The notes: generated by a model not told the origin, from the letters alone. A stretch of 64,000 nt of DNA from a bacterium (GCA_021787665.1 JAJYLN010000007.1:1-64000); one strand, 5' to 3'. Shown: positions 23,620-33,176, counted from the stretch's first letter. Translations and numbers: made by a program.

Positions 23620-23647
23620 GCTACATTAAACAATAAAACCTTGTCAA
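23620..23647 (-). promoter_or_regulatory. possible promoter of the nuo operon
   Basis: On the minus strand TTGACA (23647-23642) is followed after 16 bp by TGTAGC (23625-23620), about 30 bp before the nuoA start. The -35 is perfect and the -10 poor, so an activator or another exact start is possible. Confidence 0.3.
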
Positions 23648-24095
23648 GCATTGCGGTCAAAAAATGGGTTACCCTCACCTTGGTGATTATGGGGGGGGCA
23701 CGCCTCCTGTTCGTTCTCTAGCAACCTCATAGACGAAGTAGGACAGGTAAGTTGCAGCCGTATGAAATATATTATTTATTGTCTTCTGAATCTTCTCTCA
23801 TGCGCTTCAAGGCGTTGTTGAAGGCTTCACCTCCACGATCAAGCCATCAACATCCCTCGGCGTGCGTGACCTGACTGCATCCTTTCTTGCCTCACGAATC
23901 ATACCATACCAAATGTTCTGTGTCAAAGGGCGAATCGAATCTGTGTTATCGCCAACCAGTCTTGACTTGAGCCTATGAAAAGGGTGGCTAAGACGGTAAA
24001 GCCCCCATAGACACCATGGCCATCTGTGAGAAGCATCGCATTGCCAAGGCTTTGGCTGAAAACATCACTATGAAGATCGAGCAGGTATGAGCTGG
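23648..24095. other. 448-bp gene-free stretch between nuoA and the aminotransferase gene
   Basis: No gene can be supported. On the plus strand, 24017-24091 reads MAICEKHRIAKALAENIT.. to a stop and continues upstream after a frameshift (about 23976), which may be a decayed C-terminus of some gene. The reverse strand also has a 141-codon open frame overlapping the aminotransferase gene, but it lacks any coding signal. The upstream nuo promoter lies at its right-hand, lower-numbered end. Confidence 0.35.
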
Positions 24096-25283
24096 CTATT
24101 CGAGCATCATCACGGCCTGGTCTATCCTCTCGAGTCCTTTCTTGATCATCTCGAGCGATATGGCGTACGAGAGCCTGACATGCTCTTCCGCGCCGAACGG
24201 CGCGCCCGGCACGAGGGCCACCTTTGCCTGGTCGAGCAGGTAGTCCGCAAAGCCGAACGAGTCCTTGATGGCCTTTCCCTTGAACTTCTTCGTGTACAGG
24301 GCACTGACGTTCGGGAACGCATAGAACGCGCCCTTGGGCGTAATGCACCGTATGCCGTTTATCCTGTTCAACCCCTCGACGATGAACTTCCTTCTCCTGT
24401 CGAACTCCGTAACCATCTTCGATACGGATTCCTGCGGGCCGCTCAATGCCTCGACGCTTGCCTTCATCGCTATAGATGTCGGGTTGGACGTGCTCTGACT
24501 CTGGATGTTCTTCATGCCCTTTATGATGTCCTTGGGGCCGGCGGTGAAGCCAATCCTCCAGCCGGTCATCGCGTAGGTCTTCGACACGCCGTGCACGAGC
24601 AGGGTACGGGACTTCATGTCCTTCGCCTGGGCTATCGTGAAGAACTTCTCGCCGTCGTAGATAAGCTTCTCGTATATGTCGTCGGTGACAACGAACAGGT
24701 TGTGCTTGCGGACGACCTCTGCAATCTCTTCCAGGACCTTTCTGGGGTATACGGCGCCGGACGGGTTCCCGGGGCTGTTTATCAGGAGCATCTTGGTCTT
24801 CTTCGTGATGGCCTTCTCCACCGCGGCAGGACCCAGCGCAAAATTGTCCTTCTCCGAGGTCTTCACGAAGACAGGCTTTCCGCCCGCAACGGCGAACATC
24901 TCGGGGTACGACACCCAGTAGGGCGTCGGGATGATGACCTCATCGCCCGGGTCAATCATGGCGAGTGCTATGTTGAACAGGGCGTGCTTTGCGCCGACCG
25001 ACACGATGATCTCGTCCCTGGCGTACTCGATGCCGTTGTCGCGCTTGAGCTTCAGTATAATAGCGTCCTTGAGCTCCGGTATGCCGTCAACCGGCATATA
25101 CTTCGTAAAACCTTTGTTTATGGCATCTATCGCTGCCCGTTTTATATTGTCCGGCGTATCGAAATCCGGCTCGCCCGCTCCAAAGCCGACAACATCGACG
25201 CCCTGTGCCTTCAACTCTTTTGCCTTCGTATCGATCGCCAATGTGGCAGACGGCTTGATACCTCTGGCCCTCTCAGATAACAT
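24096..25283 (-). CDS. aspC: aspartate/aromatic aminotransferase, class I fold (AspB type)
   Basis: A 395-residue PLP enzyme that probably exchanges amino groups between aspartate and 2-oxoglutarate. It has the N-terminal VVGFGAGEPDFDTPDNIKRAA, the Asn of NSPGNPSGAVY, Asp/Tyr in VTDDIYEKLIYDG, PLP Lys235 in HGVSKTYAMTGWRIGF, and the substrate Arg near the C-terminus (EEHVRLSYA). Such Igamma enzymes also accept other substrates such as prephenate, so the exact one is open. GGAGG precedes the ATG. It lies 63 bp after coaD; a perfect TATAAT at 25303-25308 (minus) is there but lacks a matching -35. Confidence 0.9.
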   Translation of the reverse strand: MLSERARGIKPSATLAIDTKAKELKAQGVDVVGFGAGEPDFDTPDNIKRAAIDAINKGFTKYMPVDGIPELKDAIILKLKRDNGIEYARDEIIVSVGAKHALFNIALAMIDPGDEVIIPTPYWVSYPEMFAVAGGKPVFVKTSEKDNFALGPAAVEKAITKKTKMLLINSPGNPSGAVYPRKVLEEIAEVVRKHNLFVVTDDIYEKLIYDGEKFFTIAQAKDMKSRTLLVHGVSKTYAMTGWRIGFTAGPKDIIKGMKNIQSQSTSNPTSIAMKASVEALSGPQESVSKMVTEFDRRRKFIVEGLNRINGIRCITPKGAFYAFPNVSALYTKKFKGKAIKDSFGFADYLLDQAKVALVPGAPFGAEEHVRLSYAISLEMIKKGLERIDQAVMMLE

Positions 25284-25346
25284 AGAATCCTCCTTCTCTT
25301 TTATTATAACCCGCCAATGCGGGACATCGAGGCCCTTCCCCGGCGC

Positions 25347-25859
25347 TCATTCCCACGATACGATATCGGTCTTCCTTTCCTTCAGCCTGTCGCTGAAGCG
25401 TCGTATGACGACGTCCGGCACCAGCTCATCCGCCCTGCCCCCGAGCGATAGTATGTCCTTTATGATACTCGAGCTCAGGAACGAATACCTGTCCTCCGTC
25501 ATCATAAAAACAGTCTCGATATTCCCGCTCATCTTTTTATTGGCGAGCGACATCTGCAGCTCGAACTCGAAGTCCGCGACCGTCCTCAGCCCGCGCAGCA
25601 CGGTATCCACGTTCCTGGACTTAACGTAGTCCACGAGCAGTCCCTTGAAAGGCTCCACGACCACCCTTCTCTCGCGCCTGAATATCTCTTTGATAATGCC
25701 CACCCGCTCCTCCATCGAAAAGAACGGTTTCTTGCCGGACTGGCTATAGGAGACGGCAACGATGACCTTCCGGAATATCTTCAGTGCCCTCTCAATGATA
25801 TTAATATGGCCGTATGTGATGGGGTCGAATGACCCGGGATATATTACCACCTTGTCCAT
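25347..25859 (-). CDS. coaD: phosphopantetheine adenylyltransferase CoaD
   Basis: A 170-residue enzyme of coenzyme A synthesis: it transfers AMP from ATP to 4'-phosphopantetheine, giving dephospho-CoA. It shows the nucleotidyltransferase motif YPGSFDPITYGHINII (T/HxGH at residues 15-18), the RGLR motif with DFEFELQM, and MMTEDRYSFLSSSIIKDI. The start is the ATG at 25859, which places the motif at the usual position. It lies 16 bp after rsmD, a common genome pairing. Confidence 0.95.
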   Translation of the reverse strand: MDKVVIYPGSFDPITYGHINIIERALKIFRKVIVAVSYSQSGKKPFFSMEERVGIIKEIFRRERRVVVEPFKGLLVDYVKSRNVDTVLRGLRTVADFEFELQMSLANKKMSGNIETVFMMTEDRYSFLSSSIIKDILSLGGRADELVPDVVIRRFSDRLKERKTDIVSWE

Positions 25860-25875
25860 ACTGTTACTCGCCCTA

Positions 25876-26457
25876 TCACCACCGCCTGACAACGGTCAGA
25901 CACTTGTCTCCGTACCGATACACCGTGCTATGCAGGCCTTCGGACAGTACCTCCTCGGTGCCTCCGGGTGCATCCTTCTCGTGCGTGGTATGCTCGATGC
26001 CTATCAGGAGATCACCCGTCATTATCCCACTACGGATCAGGGAAGGCAACACACCAGTATACGCATGCACGTCCCCGTAAGGAGGGTCCACGTAAGCTAT
26101 GTCCATCCTTGCGGCACTTTCCTTCAGGCGCACCAGTGCCCTTTTTGCATCCATCCGCATCACCGTATACGAGCCATTATCTAACAGATCCTCTTTTATT
26201 AAAGCAAGGTTTTTCAACAAAAATGTCGATGCCGGGTCGGAACGTTCGACAAAATAAACCATCCGCGCTCCCCTGCTCAAAGCCTCGATGCCCATGGCTC
26301 CGGTACCTGCAAAGAGGTCGAGGAACACGGCGTCCTCGATCCGGCGTCCCAGAATATCGAAAAATGCCTCCCGGACCTTGGCGAGCGTCGGACGGACAGC
26401 ATGCCCGGCTGGCGACCTGAGACACATGCCCTTTAATCTGCCTCCGATTATCCTCAT
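25876..26457 (-). CDS. rsmD: 16S rRNA (guanine966-N2)-methyltransferase RsmD
   Basis: A 193-residue SAM-dependent enzyme that methylates G966 of 16S rRNA. The N-terminal MRIIGGRLKG is typical of the start and fixes it at 26457; the frame stays open upstream without need. The SAM pocket is DLFAGTGAMGIEAL (about 47-60) and the catalytic motif is VDPPYGD (124-128). Next gene is coaD. Confidence 0.93.
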   Translation of the reverse strand: MRIIGGRLKGMCLRSPAGHAVRPTLAKVREAFFDILGRRIEDAVFLDLFAGTGAMGIEALSRGARMVYFVERSDPASTFLLKNLALIKEDLLDNGSYTVMRMDAKRALVRLKESAARMDIAYVDPPYGDVHAYTGVLPSLIRSGIMTGDLLIGIEHTTHEKDAPGGTEEVLSEGLHSTVYRYGDKCLTVVRRW

Positions 26458-26565
26458 ACAACAGCACAGGGACACCCCGCTATCGGCGGCATGCCCCTGC
26501 GCCCATGACTTCACCCTGATCAGGCCGGCCATCCACTGACGTAACGGCCCGCCCTCCTGTCCCGA

Positions 26566-28089
26566 TCACTCCGCCGTCATCGCGACATATATGTTGGCGT
26601 TGCCGCGCGCTATAAGGAGGGACACCATCTGCCCCTTCTTGACGGTGGCCAGGACATTGCTGTATTCTTTCGCGCTCTTGATCTCCTTCTGATCCATCTG
26701 CTCTATCACATCACCCTTCTGAATACCGGCCATGTCCGCAGGGCTCCCCTGTATGACATCGGTCACCACGACCCCCTTGGCAGCCTGAAGGTTGTACTGC
26801 CGCTGGACATCCGGCGTGATGGTTTCGACGATAATGCCGAGCTTCTTCTCGCTTATCTTCTTGACCTCCGGCGCAACGCTCGCCAGCTTTTCATTCGAGG
26901 GGAGCGTCCCGATCTTGACCTTGAATGTCTTCTCTTTGCCGTGCCGTATGACCGCGACATCCGCTGTACTGCCGATTGCTGTATTGGAAACGATCCACGG
27001 GAGGACGTCCGCACTCTTCACGACCTTGCCATTAAAGCGTACGATAACATCCCCCTCCTTGATGCCGGCCTTGTCCGCTGGTCCCCCTTTCACCACCTTC
27101 GTAACAACAGCGCCCTTCTGGTTTCTGTGCAGGTGGAACGATTCCGCAAGGTCCGGCGTAATATTCTGGATGTATACCCCGAGCCATCCCCGGATGACCT
27201 TGCCGTGCTCTATCAACTGAGGGATAATCGTTTTTGCCACGTTAATGGGTATGGCGAACCCTATGCCCTGCCCGATACTCGGCGCTATGATGGCGGTACT
27301 GATACCGATGACGTCGCCGTTCAGATCGAACACCGGTCCTCCGCTGTTCCCCCTGTTGATGGCGGCGTCCGTTTGCAGGAATTGGTCATAATTACTCGAA
27401 TTTAGCCTCCTCCCCTCTGCGCTGATGATACCTGCGGTTACCGTATGGTCGAGACCAAAGGGATTACCGATGACAACGACCCAGTCGCCGACATTGACCT
27501 TCGAAGAATCCCCGAGATCTACAATCTGGAGCGGCTTCTTCGAGGACACTTTCAGAAGGGCGAGGTCCGTCTGCGGGTCCGCACCGACGACCTTTGCCGT
27601 ATACTGGTCCCCGTTATCCGTTATTACCCGGATATCGGTCATACCCGCTATCACATGGTTGTTCGTCAGGATGTACCCCTCTTTATTGATAATAAAGCCG
27701 GACCCAAGGGCATGCTCCTTGTACTCCTGGGGACCACCGGGGCCCATAAACTGCTCAAAGAAATGGGGACCGAAGAACTGTTTGAACTGTTCTCCCATAG
27801 GTCCTAATGGCTGTGCCATCGGATTTGTCTTTATGATCTTCGTCGTCGATATATTCACCACCGCTCCCTTTACCCTGTTGACGAGCGGAGCGAACGACGC
27901 CGGTACACAGCTCTGGGAAGTTCCCAGGGTCTGCGCAACGGCTGCGGTCGGCTTCTCGCTCCATATCTTTGTTTCTTTGGCATCGGTGGTAGTCGTGATA
28001 TTCAGCCGCGCGGCAAGCAGCAGTCCTGCCACGACTGACGCTATCACAAGGCAGCAGATACCAAGTATCGCATAACCTTTCTTTTTCAT
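26566..28089 (-). CDS. degP: HtrA/DegP-type periplasmic serine protease with two PDZ domains
   Basis: 507 residues. A basic start and one membrane segment/signal (GYAILGICCLVIASVVAGLLLAA written here by position: residues ~5-27) lead to a trypsin-like domain with catalytic His145 (TNNHVIAG), Asp175 (TDLALLK) and Ser249 (RGNSGGPV). Two PDZ domains follow (about 295-385 and 405-500, with GWLGVYIQ and GVVVTDVIQGSPADMAGI). It degrades or refolds misfolded envelope proteins. It follows the DUF1844 gene after 9 nt. Whether the leader is cleaved or acts as an anchor is not clear. Confidence 0.93.
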   Translation of the reverse strand: MKKKGYAILGICCLVIASVVAGLLLAARLNITTTTDAKETKIWSEKPTAAVAQTLGTSQSCVPASFAPLVNRVKGAVVNISTTKIIKTNPMAQPLGPMGEQFKQFFGPHFFEQFMGPGGPQEYKEHALGSGFIINKEGYILTNNHVIAGMTDIRVITDNGDQYTAKVVGADPQTDLALLKVSSKKPLQIVDLGDSSKVNVGDWVVVIGNPFGLDHTVTAGIISAEGRRLNSSNYDQFLQTDAAINRGNSGGPVFDLNGDVIGISTAIIAPSIGQGIGFAIPINVAKTIIPQLIEHGKVIRGWLGVYIQNITPDLAESFHLHRNQKGAVVTKVVKGGPADKAGIKEGDVIVRFNGKVVKSADVLPWIVSNTAIGSTADVAVIRHGKEKTFKVKIGTLPSNEKLASVAPEVKKISEKKLGIIVETITPDVQRQYNLQAAKGVVVTDVIQGSPADMAGIQKGDVIEQMDQKEIKSAKEYSNVLATVKKGQMVSLLIARGNANIYVAMTAE

Positions 28090-28098
28090 GTTTCCTCC

Positions 28099-28530
28099 TT
28101 ATTTTTTGCCTTCATTCACCAGGACGTATCTCATCCTGAGATCGAAAAGTACATTGTCGAGCATCATCGACTCCTCATTGGTCAGATTACCCGTGGTCTT
28201 GTCCTTGAGGAGCTCGAGAATATCTATGGTTTGGCCCGCGGCATTGACGTCCTTCTTGATGACGTTGGTCTGCGGGTCCGCTACGGCACCGAGCTGGATC
28301 AACGCGGTCCCGGCAAGCGAGTTTATCAAGTCTATGAAGCCTATCTTGTCGCGCTCCTCTCCGATCCCACCAGATCCGTGGAGCGGCTCGTATGTCGATG
28401 TATCCCTGTCGTCCAGACCGTCTCCCGCGCCTTCTCCCTTTTCGCCGGAGCCCATGACCTCCCCATCTGCGTCCATCCGAAAACGTCTCTTATCGTTAAC
28501 CTTGATGTCATCGTCTTCCCTGTCAGCCAT
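28099..28530 (-). CDS. DUF1844 family protein
   Basis: 143 residues. A charged, probably disordered N-terminal half (~1-60) precedes the DUF1844 domain: FIDLINSLAGTALIQLGAV, then AGQTIDILELLKDKTTGNLT and EESMMLDNVLFDLRMRYV. Function unknown; members often lie near protease or tRNA-modification genes. It sits between the DUF4340 gene and the HtrA gene with short gaps, consistent with cotranscription. Confidence 0.85.
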   Translation of the reverse strand: MADREDDDIKVNDKRRFRMDADGEVMGSGEKGEGAGDGLDDRDTSTYEPLHGSGGIGEERDKIGFIDLINSLAGTALIQLGAVADPQTNVIKKDVNAAGQTIDILELLKDKTTGNLTNEESMMLDNVLFDLRMRYVLVNEGKK

Positions 28531-28547
28531 GTCCAGGTCCTCCTCCC

Positions 28548-29861
28548 CTATTGATAAATCTTCTTAATGCCCGATTCAAGGGCATCGAAGGCCTCGATCC
28601 CGAGCACGGCGACCCTTGGGTCGATGGAGGTCCTTGCATAGATTGTGACATTGTTTCTGCCTCCGATGGATATCGTCGTGGTGGTAGGCAGCATGGTACC
28701 GACAACCGTAAAGGTAATCGCCGCGTTCTCCGGCGGTGCCTTTGCGACAAAGCGACTCGCACCGACGGAGGTCAGCGTATTGATCATATTATTGACGCCC
28801 GCCGTGTTGGTAAAGGGAGCGCCGTCCTTAAGCCAGGCCGCATAGCCTTTCCTCGAAAGCGTGACCGTCTTGCCGTGCCATACGATCTCCACGGACGATA
28901 TCGACCACTTGCTCTGTATCAGTAGCTTATCGTCGACCATCGAGCTCACGGACCTGTCGAACGTAGAGAGTATCCCTCTGTTCACCACATATACCGGGGT
29001 CTGTCCTGAAACCGCGGCGTACACATCGTTCGGGTCCGCTTCCTTCCCTATCTTCACGTCGTAGTGTCTGTTGTCAGTCGTCTCCATGCCGATGATAGCC
29101 GAGGGCCTTTTGAGCCCGGTCCCCTGCAGGCCCCGGGCGTCGTCGATGATATTAGTTGCCCTCAGACTGGTCAGCTTGAAGAGCATATCGTTTAAAAACG
29201 TCGTTCTGAGCCTGTTATACGCCGGCTTGGTGAAGTACCAGACGCCGTTGTTCTGCCTCAGTGTATAGATGGGCCGGTGCTCTTTCGAGAATGACATGCC
29301 CGCTATAGCGTTTCGGGGAACAGACAGGACGTCCTTGTTCCTCAAGTGGTACAGCGTGCTGTCGAGCTGGTTCCGTATCCATGCCGTTATCGTGAAGATG
29401 TCCTTGCGGCCGTTCACCGCCCTCGCGTAGTAGTCCTCCCCGACCGGCGTCTTTGAGCCGATCTCCACAGTATACGCCTTGTTGTCCGATGACACTACTG
29501 TTGCCGTTATGGACGCCGGACTCAGCCCGAACGCCGAAAGAGAACCCTCACCTATGTCCGTCGCATAGTCGAGTTTCCTGATCCCGTCGGCGATACCGTT
29601 GACCACACTCGTGTCGACCCCGGTATGGACCGGAGATACTATCGTCCAGAGTCCGGGAGCGCTCTGCCGGAGTACGAAGCTGCCGTACCCGTTCTCGATG
29701 GACATCCTGGCAAGACGGGCGTCGCCCATCTTGAATACCTGTTTTGCCTCGATTTGCTCCTTTGTAATCCTGGTGCTGTTCCGCGGCTTCACCACGAAGA
29801 GTACGAGGACAAGGGCCGCAGCGAGGAGCGCGGTAAGATAGAGAGTCAGTTTGAAGTTCAT
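28548..29861 (-). CDS. DUF4340 protein of the GldA/F/G-like ABC system
   Basis: 437 residues with one N-terminal membrane anchor (TLYLTALLAAALVLVLFVV) and a large extracytoplasmic beta-rich part. It starts 19 nt after the GldG-like gene. Proteins of this type (DUF4340) regularly accompany GldF/GldG-type ABC transporters, where they probably act outside the inner membrane. There are repeated blocks of the form I.G.....YA....I, consistent with the domain's repeated structure. Substrate unknown. Confidence 0.75.
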   Translation of the reverse strand: MNFKLTLYLTALLAAALVLVLFVVKPRNSTRITKEQIEAKQVFKMGDARLARMSIENGYGSFVLRQSAPGLWTIVSPVHTGVDTSVVNGIADGIRKLDYATDIGEGSLSAFGLSPASITATVVSSDNKAYTVEIGSKTPVGEDYYARAVNGRKDIFTITAWIRNQLDSTLYHLRNKDVLSVPRNAIAGMSFSKEHRPIYTLRQNNGVWYFTKPAYNRLRTTFLNDMLFKLTSLRATNIIDDARGLQGTGLKRPSAIIGMETTDNRHYDVKIGKEADPNDVYAAVSGQTPVYVVNRGILSTFDRSVSSMVDDKLLIQSKWSISSVEIVWHGKTVTLSRKGYAAWLKDGAPFTNTAGVNNMINTLTSVGASRFVAKAPPENAAITFTVVGTMLPTTTTISIGGRNNVTIYARTSIDPRVAVLGIEAFDALESGIKKIYQ

Positions 29862-29880
29862 CCGTATCTCTCCTGTAGGC

Positions 29881-31401
29881 CTACAGCCTCTTCATCCTCA
29901 GGTATGCGAGCACACCGAAGAAAAAGAGCAGGGCCGGAATCAGAACCACGGTCATGTAGAAGATCAGCTTCCCCTGCACGACGGTCAGGAACATCTGCTG
30001 CCCGCCGTTGGGCCTCGTCCGTATGGTCACGAGGTTCCCCTCTTTTACGAGCCAGCTCACCGTGTTCATGATAAGGTCCCTGTTGAACAGCGCCGTAAGG
30101 TACTTGTTTGTGGCGATCGATGAAGTACCGAACACCGCGATGCGCGCGATCCTGTCCCCGATCGTCAGGGGGCCCGCGACGGCGACGCTGATCGGGCCTT
30201 TCACGTCTCCTGGACCGAATTTGGCGATTCCCTTGCTGAACAACGTCTTCAGGTGCACGTCCGTCCAGCTCGAGTTGCTTGTCTTCGCGATGGAAGTGAC
30301 GCCGGGGGCCGTACCTTCCTTCCGCTTTACCACCTCGACCGACCGCACCATCGGGAAGATCGTCGTACCTTTGAAGTCCTTCGTTATGTCGCTTCCCTTG
30401 CTGTACTGGGTCACCACAGGCTCTACCCCGAGGGTCGGGCCCTGGAACAGCCTCACGACCTGATCGAGGACGACGTCGTTCCCCACGGTTATCCCGTACT
30501 TCGAGAGGAACTTCGGTATCCCGGTCCTGGTCCGTGGGTCTATCATGAGCAAGAGGTATCCGCCGTCCCTGAGGTAGCCCGCGATCGAATCCAGCTCCTG
30601 GGGCAGGAGCGGCTTCACGGCCCCGGCGTCGACCACGAGCGTGCAGGACGTCGGTATGGACGCAACGGCAGGGAGCAGGAGCTGTGTAACGGTATAATCC
30701 TGATCGATGAGCGCTCGTCTGAACAGTCCGTACCCATTCACGCCTGAGGCGTCCGACAGGTCCCTCTCCCCGTTGCCGGTAATGTAGCACACGTTGATGA
30801 CACGCGTCGAGAGCAGCTTTAAGATCGCATTCGTTACATCGTTCTCCGTGGCCTGCCCTATTTTTACGGTCTTACCGTTGTACTGTAGGACGATCGTCCC
30901 GCTCGTGGTTATGCCGTAACTCCTGGCGATTGTCGGCTCCTTGTCCGGATCAATGACCTGGTAGTGCACATACCTGCTCAGGTACGCGTACTCAGCAAGC
31001 AGGTCCCTTGCTTTCATGCTCGTGCCTTCCTGAAAAAAGGCCGTGATCTTCAGGTCTTTCTTGAGCCCTTTAAGGATCTGCCGTGTCTCCTGGGAAAGGG
31101 TATACTGACCGTTGGCGGTCATGTCCCATCGTTTATAATAGTTGCTGGAGACATAGTTTATAACAGAAACTATCCCCAGGACGACCACCACGAGCACGAT
31201 CGTGTTGAAGCCGTACAGGGCCTTCTTCACGCTAAAGGCGCTCTTTATCTCCCTCCTGTACAGAAGAAACCACAGTACGACGAGAAGCAGTCCGGCCGAC
31301 AGAAACAGTATCGTCCACGCGTTCAGCAGCGACGTCACGAGGTACACGAACATGCCCGTGACGATAAACAGTACACCAGCGATCCATAATGCTATCTTCA
31401 T
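29881..31401 (-). CDS. GldG-like ABC-associated membrane protein (ABC_transp_aux)
   Basis: 506 residues: two membrane segments at the N-terminus (about 3-22 and 29-45), one more near 63-83 (GFNTIVLVVVVLGIVSVINYV by position), a large extracytoplasmic domain (TLSQETRQILKGLKKDLKIT, TGNGERDLSDASGVNGYGLF), and a C-terminal helix (~480-500). This matches GldG and the wider ABC_transp_aux family. In Bacteroidetes GldAFG supports gliding, but the module is common in non-gliding bacteria and its cargo is unknown there. It is placed after the permease gene. Confidence 0.8.
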   Translation of the reverse strand: MKIALWIAGVLFIVTGMFVYLVTSLLNAWTILFLSAGLLLVVLWFLLYRREIKSAFSVKKALYGFNTIVLVVVVLGIVSVINYVSSNYYKRWDMTANGQYTLSQETRQILKGLKKDLKITAFFQEGTSMKARDLLAEYAYLSRYVHYQVIDPDKEPTIARSYGITTSGTIVLQYNGKTVKIGQATENDVTNAILKLLSTRVINVCYITGNGERDLSDASGVNGYGLFRRALIDQDYTVTQLLLPAVASIPTSCTLVVDAGAVKPLLPQELDSIAGYLRDGGYLLLMIDPRTRTGIPKFLSKYGITVGNDVVLDQVVRLFQGPTLGVEPVVTQYSKGSDITKDFKGTTIFPMVRSVEVVKRKEGTAPGVTSIAKTSNSSWTDVHLKTLFSKGIAKFGPGDVKGPISVAVAGPLTIGDRIARIAVFGTSSIATNKYLTALFNRDLIMNTVSWLVKEGNLVTIRTRPNGGQQMFLTVVQGKLIFYMTVVLIPALLFFFGVLAYLRMKRL

Positions 31402-31405
31402 GCCA

Positions 31406-32182
31406 TCACCTCCATCTCTCTGATTCGAGCACTCTGTGCGTTAGGAAAAGGAAGAAAAAAATGCCGCTCAGGTAGTACACGATGTCCCTCGTATCTATAA
31501 TCCCCTTTATCATGTTCTGGAAATGGATGTCTATGAGCGAGAGATAGCTCAGGAAGGCCGACAGTCCCGGGCTGACTCCGTGCGACACCCACCCTATCGC
31601 CCAGAACAGGAGCAGGAGCCCGAAGGTTATGACTGCGGCGACTATCTGGTTCTCCGTAATGCTCGAGGCGAACATGCCGATGGCGATCATCATCGAGCCC
31701 ATGAGGAACATGCCGAGGTACGTCGAAAGGATGATACCCATGTCCGGCGACCCGTAGATTACCAGGAACACGGGGATCGACAGCGTGAGGACGAGCATGA
31801 CGCCGAAGACAAGGCATGCGGAGACGAACTTCCCGATCAAGATATCGGTCAGCGTCACCGGCGAAGTCATGAGGAGTTCCTTTGTCCCGTTCCTCTTCTC
31901 TTCGGCAAAGGTCTTCATGGTGACGATCGGCATAATCAGAAGGAGGATCACAGCGATGTTCGCGTACATGGGCTTCACGATATAGTCGTTGATGTTCAGC
32001 GATGTAATATATCCCTGGTACTTCATGTACTGGAGGCTCACGAAGTTGTAGAGCTGTATCCTCACGTAGAAGAAGTAGCCCCCTAGGAGCGTGAATATAC
32101 CCAGGATCACGTAGGCGATGGGCGACGCAAAGTAAGAGACCAATTCCTTTTTCACTATCGACCAGATCTTTCCCGGGTTCAT
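31406..32182 (-). CDS. ABC-2 type permease, GldF-like
   Basis: 258 residues with six predicted membrane helices. The N-terminal KELVSYFASPIAYVILGIF and the EEKRNGTKELLMTSPVT loop (the ABC-2 coupling region) are typical of GldF and similar ABC-2 permeases. The start overlaps the stop of the ATPase gene, so the two are translationally coupled. Confidence 0.88.
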   Translation of the reverse strand: MNPGKIWSIVKKELVSYFASPIAYVILGIFTLLGGYFFYVRIQLYNFVSLQYMKYQGYITSLNINDYIVKPMYANIAVILLLIMPIVTMKTFAEEKRNGTKELLMTSPVTLTDILIGKFVSACLVFGVMLVLTLSIPVFLVIYGSPDMGIILSTYLGMFLMGSMMIAIGMFASSITENQIVAAVITFGLLLLFWAIGWVSHGVSPGLSAFLSYLSLIDIHFQNMIKGIIDTRDIVYYLSGIFFFLFLTHRVLESERWR

Positions 32183-33111
32183 TGTATACCTCCTCTGTCC
32201 TGCGAGAGCAGCTTTATATACACCTCTTCGAGGCTGACGACCTTTGAGGAGAACTCCACGATGGGATACCCCGCCTTTAAAACTGCGTCCGTGATACGCT
32301 CAGGCCCCTTGAAGCCGGTGTCCACCGTAATCGCGAGTCCGTCGTCCTGCCTCTCCACGTCCTTTATACCGTCTATGGACTTGAGCAGTCGGACGACTCC
32401 ATCGTCCTGTTTGCCCGTCACGAGGCGGTACGTTCTCTCCCGGTAGATATCGTCCGAGAGCATATTATAGTCCCCACCAGCGAGCAGCCTGCCGTCGTTT
32501 ATCACGAGGACCCTGTTGCAGGTAACAGTGACCTCAGGGAGCACGTGGGTGCTCAGGATGATGGTGTGGTCCTTCCCGAGCTCCCTGATAAGGTTTCGTA
32601 TTTCAATGATCTGCTCCGGATCGAGTCCCACCGTTGGCTCATCGAGTATCAGGATGGAGGGGTTACTCAGAAGGGCCTGGGCAATACCGACCCTCTGCCG
32701 GTAACCCCGGGAGAGGTTGCCAACGAGCCTGTCCTTCACCCGTTCAAGACCGATCTGCTGCACGACGCGGTCGATGGCATTCTTGCCGTACTGGCCTGAC
32801 AGACCCTTGATCCCTGCCATAAACTTCAGGTACCCGAGTACCGTCATTTCCGGATAGGCAGGCGCGAGTTCCGGGAGATAGCCAATGATGCTTCTCACAC
32901 GGACAGGCTCCTTCCGCAGATCGTACCCGTCGACCACCACCTCGCCCGACGTGGGCGATAAATAGCCTGTGATGATGCGCATTGTCGTGGTCTTTCCTGC
33001 ACCATTCGGACCGAGGAAGCCCAACACCTCACCCTTCTCCACGGTGAAGGAAATGCCGTTCAGCACCGTCCTATCGCCGTATTTCTTCGTTATGTTCTTT
33101 AGCTCAATCAT
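32179..33111 (-). CDS. ABC transporter ATPase, GldA-like
   Basis: A 310-residue cytoplasmic ATPase. Walker A GPNGAGKTT (about 35-43), signature LSRGYRQRVGIAQAL, Walker B ILILDEPTVGLDP, and the switch His (STHVL) are complete. A C-terminal ~80-residue extension resembles the DUF4162 tail of ABC-2 exporters. Start at ATG 33111 (GTG at 33120 possible). It is the first gene of the export operon, and the promoter at 33148-33176 lies in front. Confidence 0.92.
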   Translation of the reverse strand: MIELKNITKKYGDRTVLNGISFTVEKGEVLGFLGPNGAGKTTTMRIITGYLSPTSGEVVVDGYDLRKEPVRVRSIIGYLPELAPAYPEMTVLGYLKFMAGIKGLSGQYGKNAIDRVVQQIGLERVKDRLVGNLSRGYRQRVGIAQALLSNPSILILDEPTVGLDPEQIIEIRNLIRELGKDHTIILSTHVLPEVTVTCNRVLVINDGRLLAGGDYNMLSDDIYRERTYRLVTGKQDDGVVRLLKSIDGIKDVERQDDGLAITVDTGFKGPERITDAVLKAGYPIVEFSSKVVSLEEVYIKLLSQDRGGIQ

Positions 33112-33147
33112 ACGATACACCCCTTTTTTGCACTGGTATGGTATTGT

Positions 33148-33176
33148 TATAACAAAATAAAAGAAGCAATTTCAAG
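33148..33176 (-). promoter_or_regulatory. promoter of the ABC/HtrA/CoaD operon
   Basis: On the minus strand TTGAAA (33176-33171), a 17-bp AT-rich spacer, then TTATAA (33153-33148), 36 bp before the ATPase start. The spacing is ideal. It lies only 10 bp after the Clp gene stop and would start the long minus-strand unit that may reach 24096. Confidence 0.55.

Noticed and set aside
24087-25280. 397-codon frame antisense to the aminotransferase gene
   Set aside because: Complementary shadow of a strongly supported PLP enzyme; no motifs.
25303-25308. Perfect TATAAT before the aminotransferase gene (minus strand)
   Set aside because: No -35 at proper distance, and a short hairpin fills the expected position, so I did not call a promoter.
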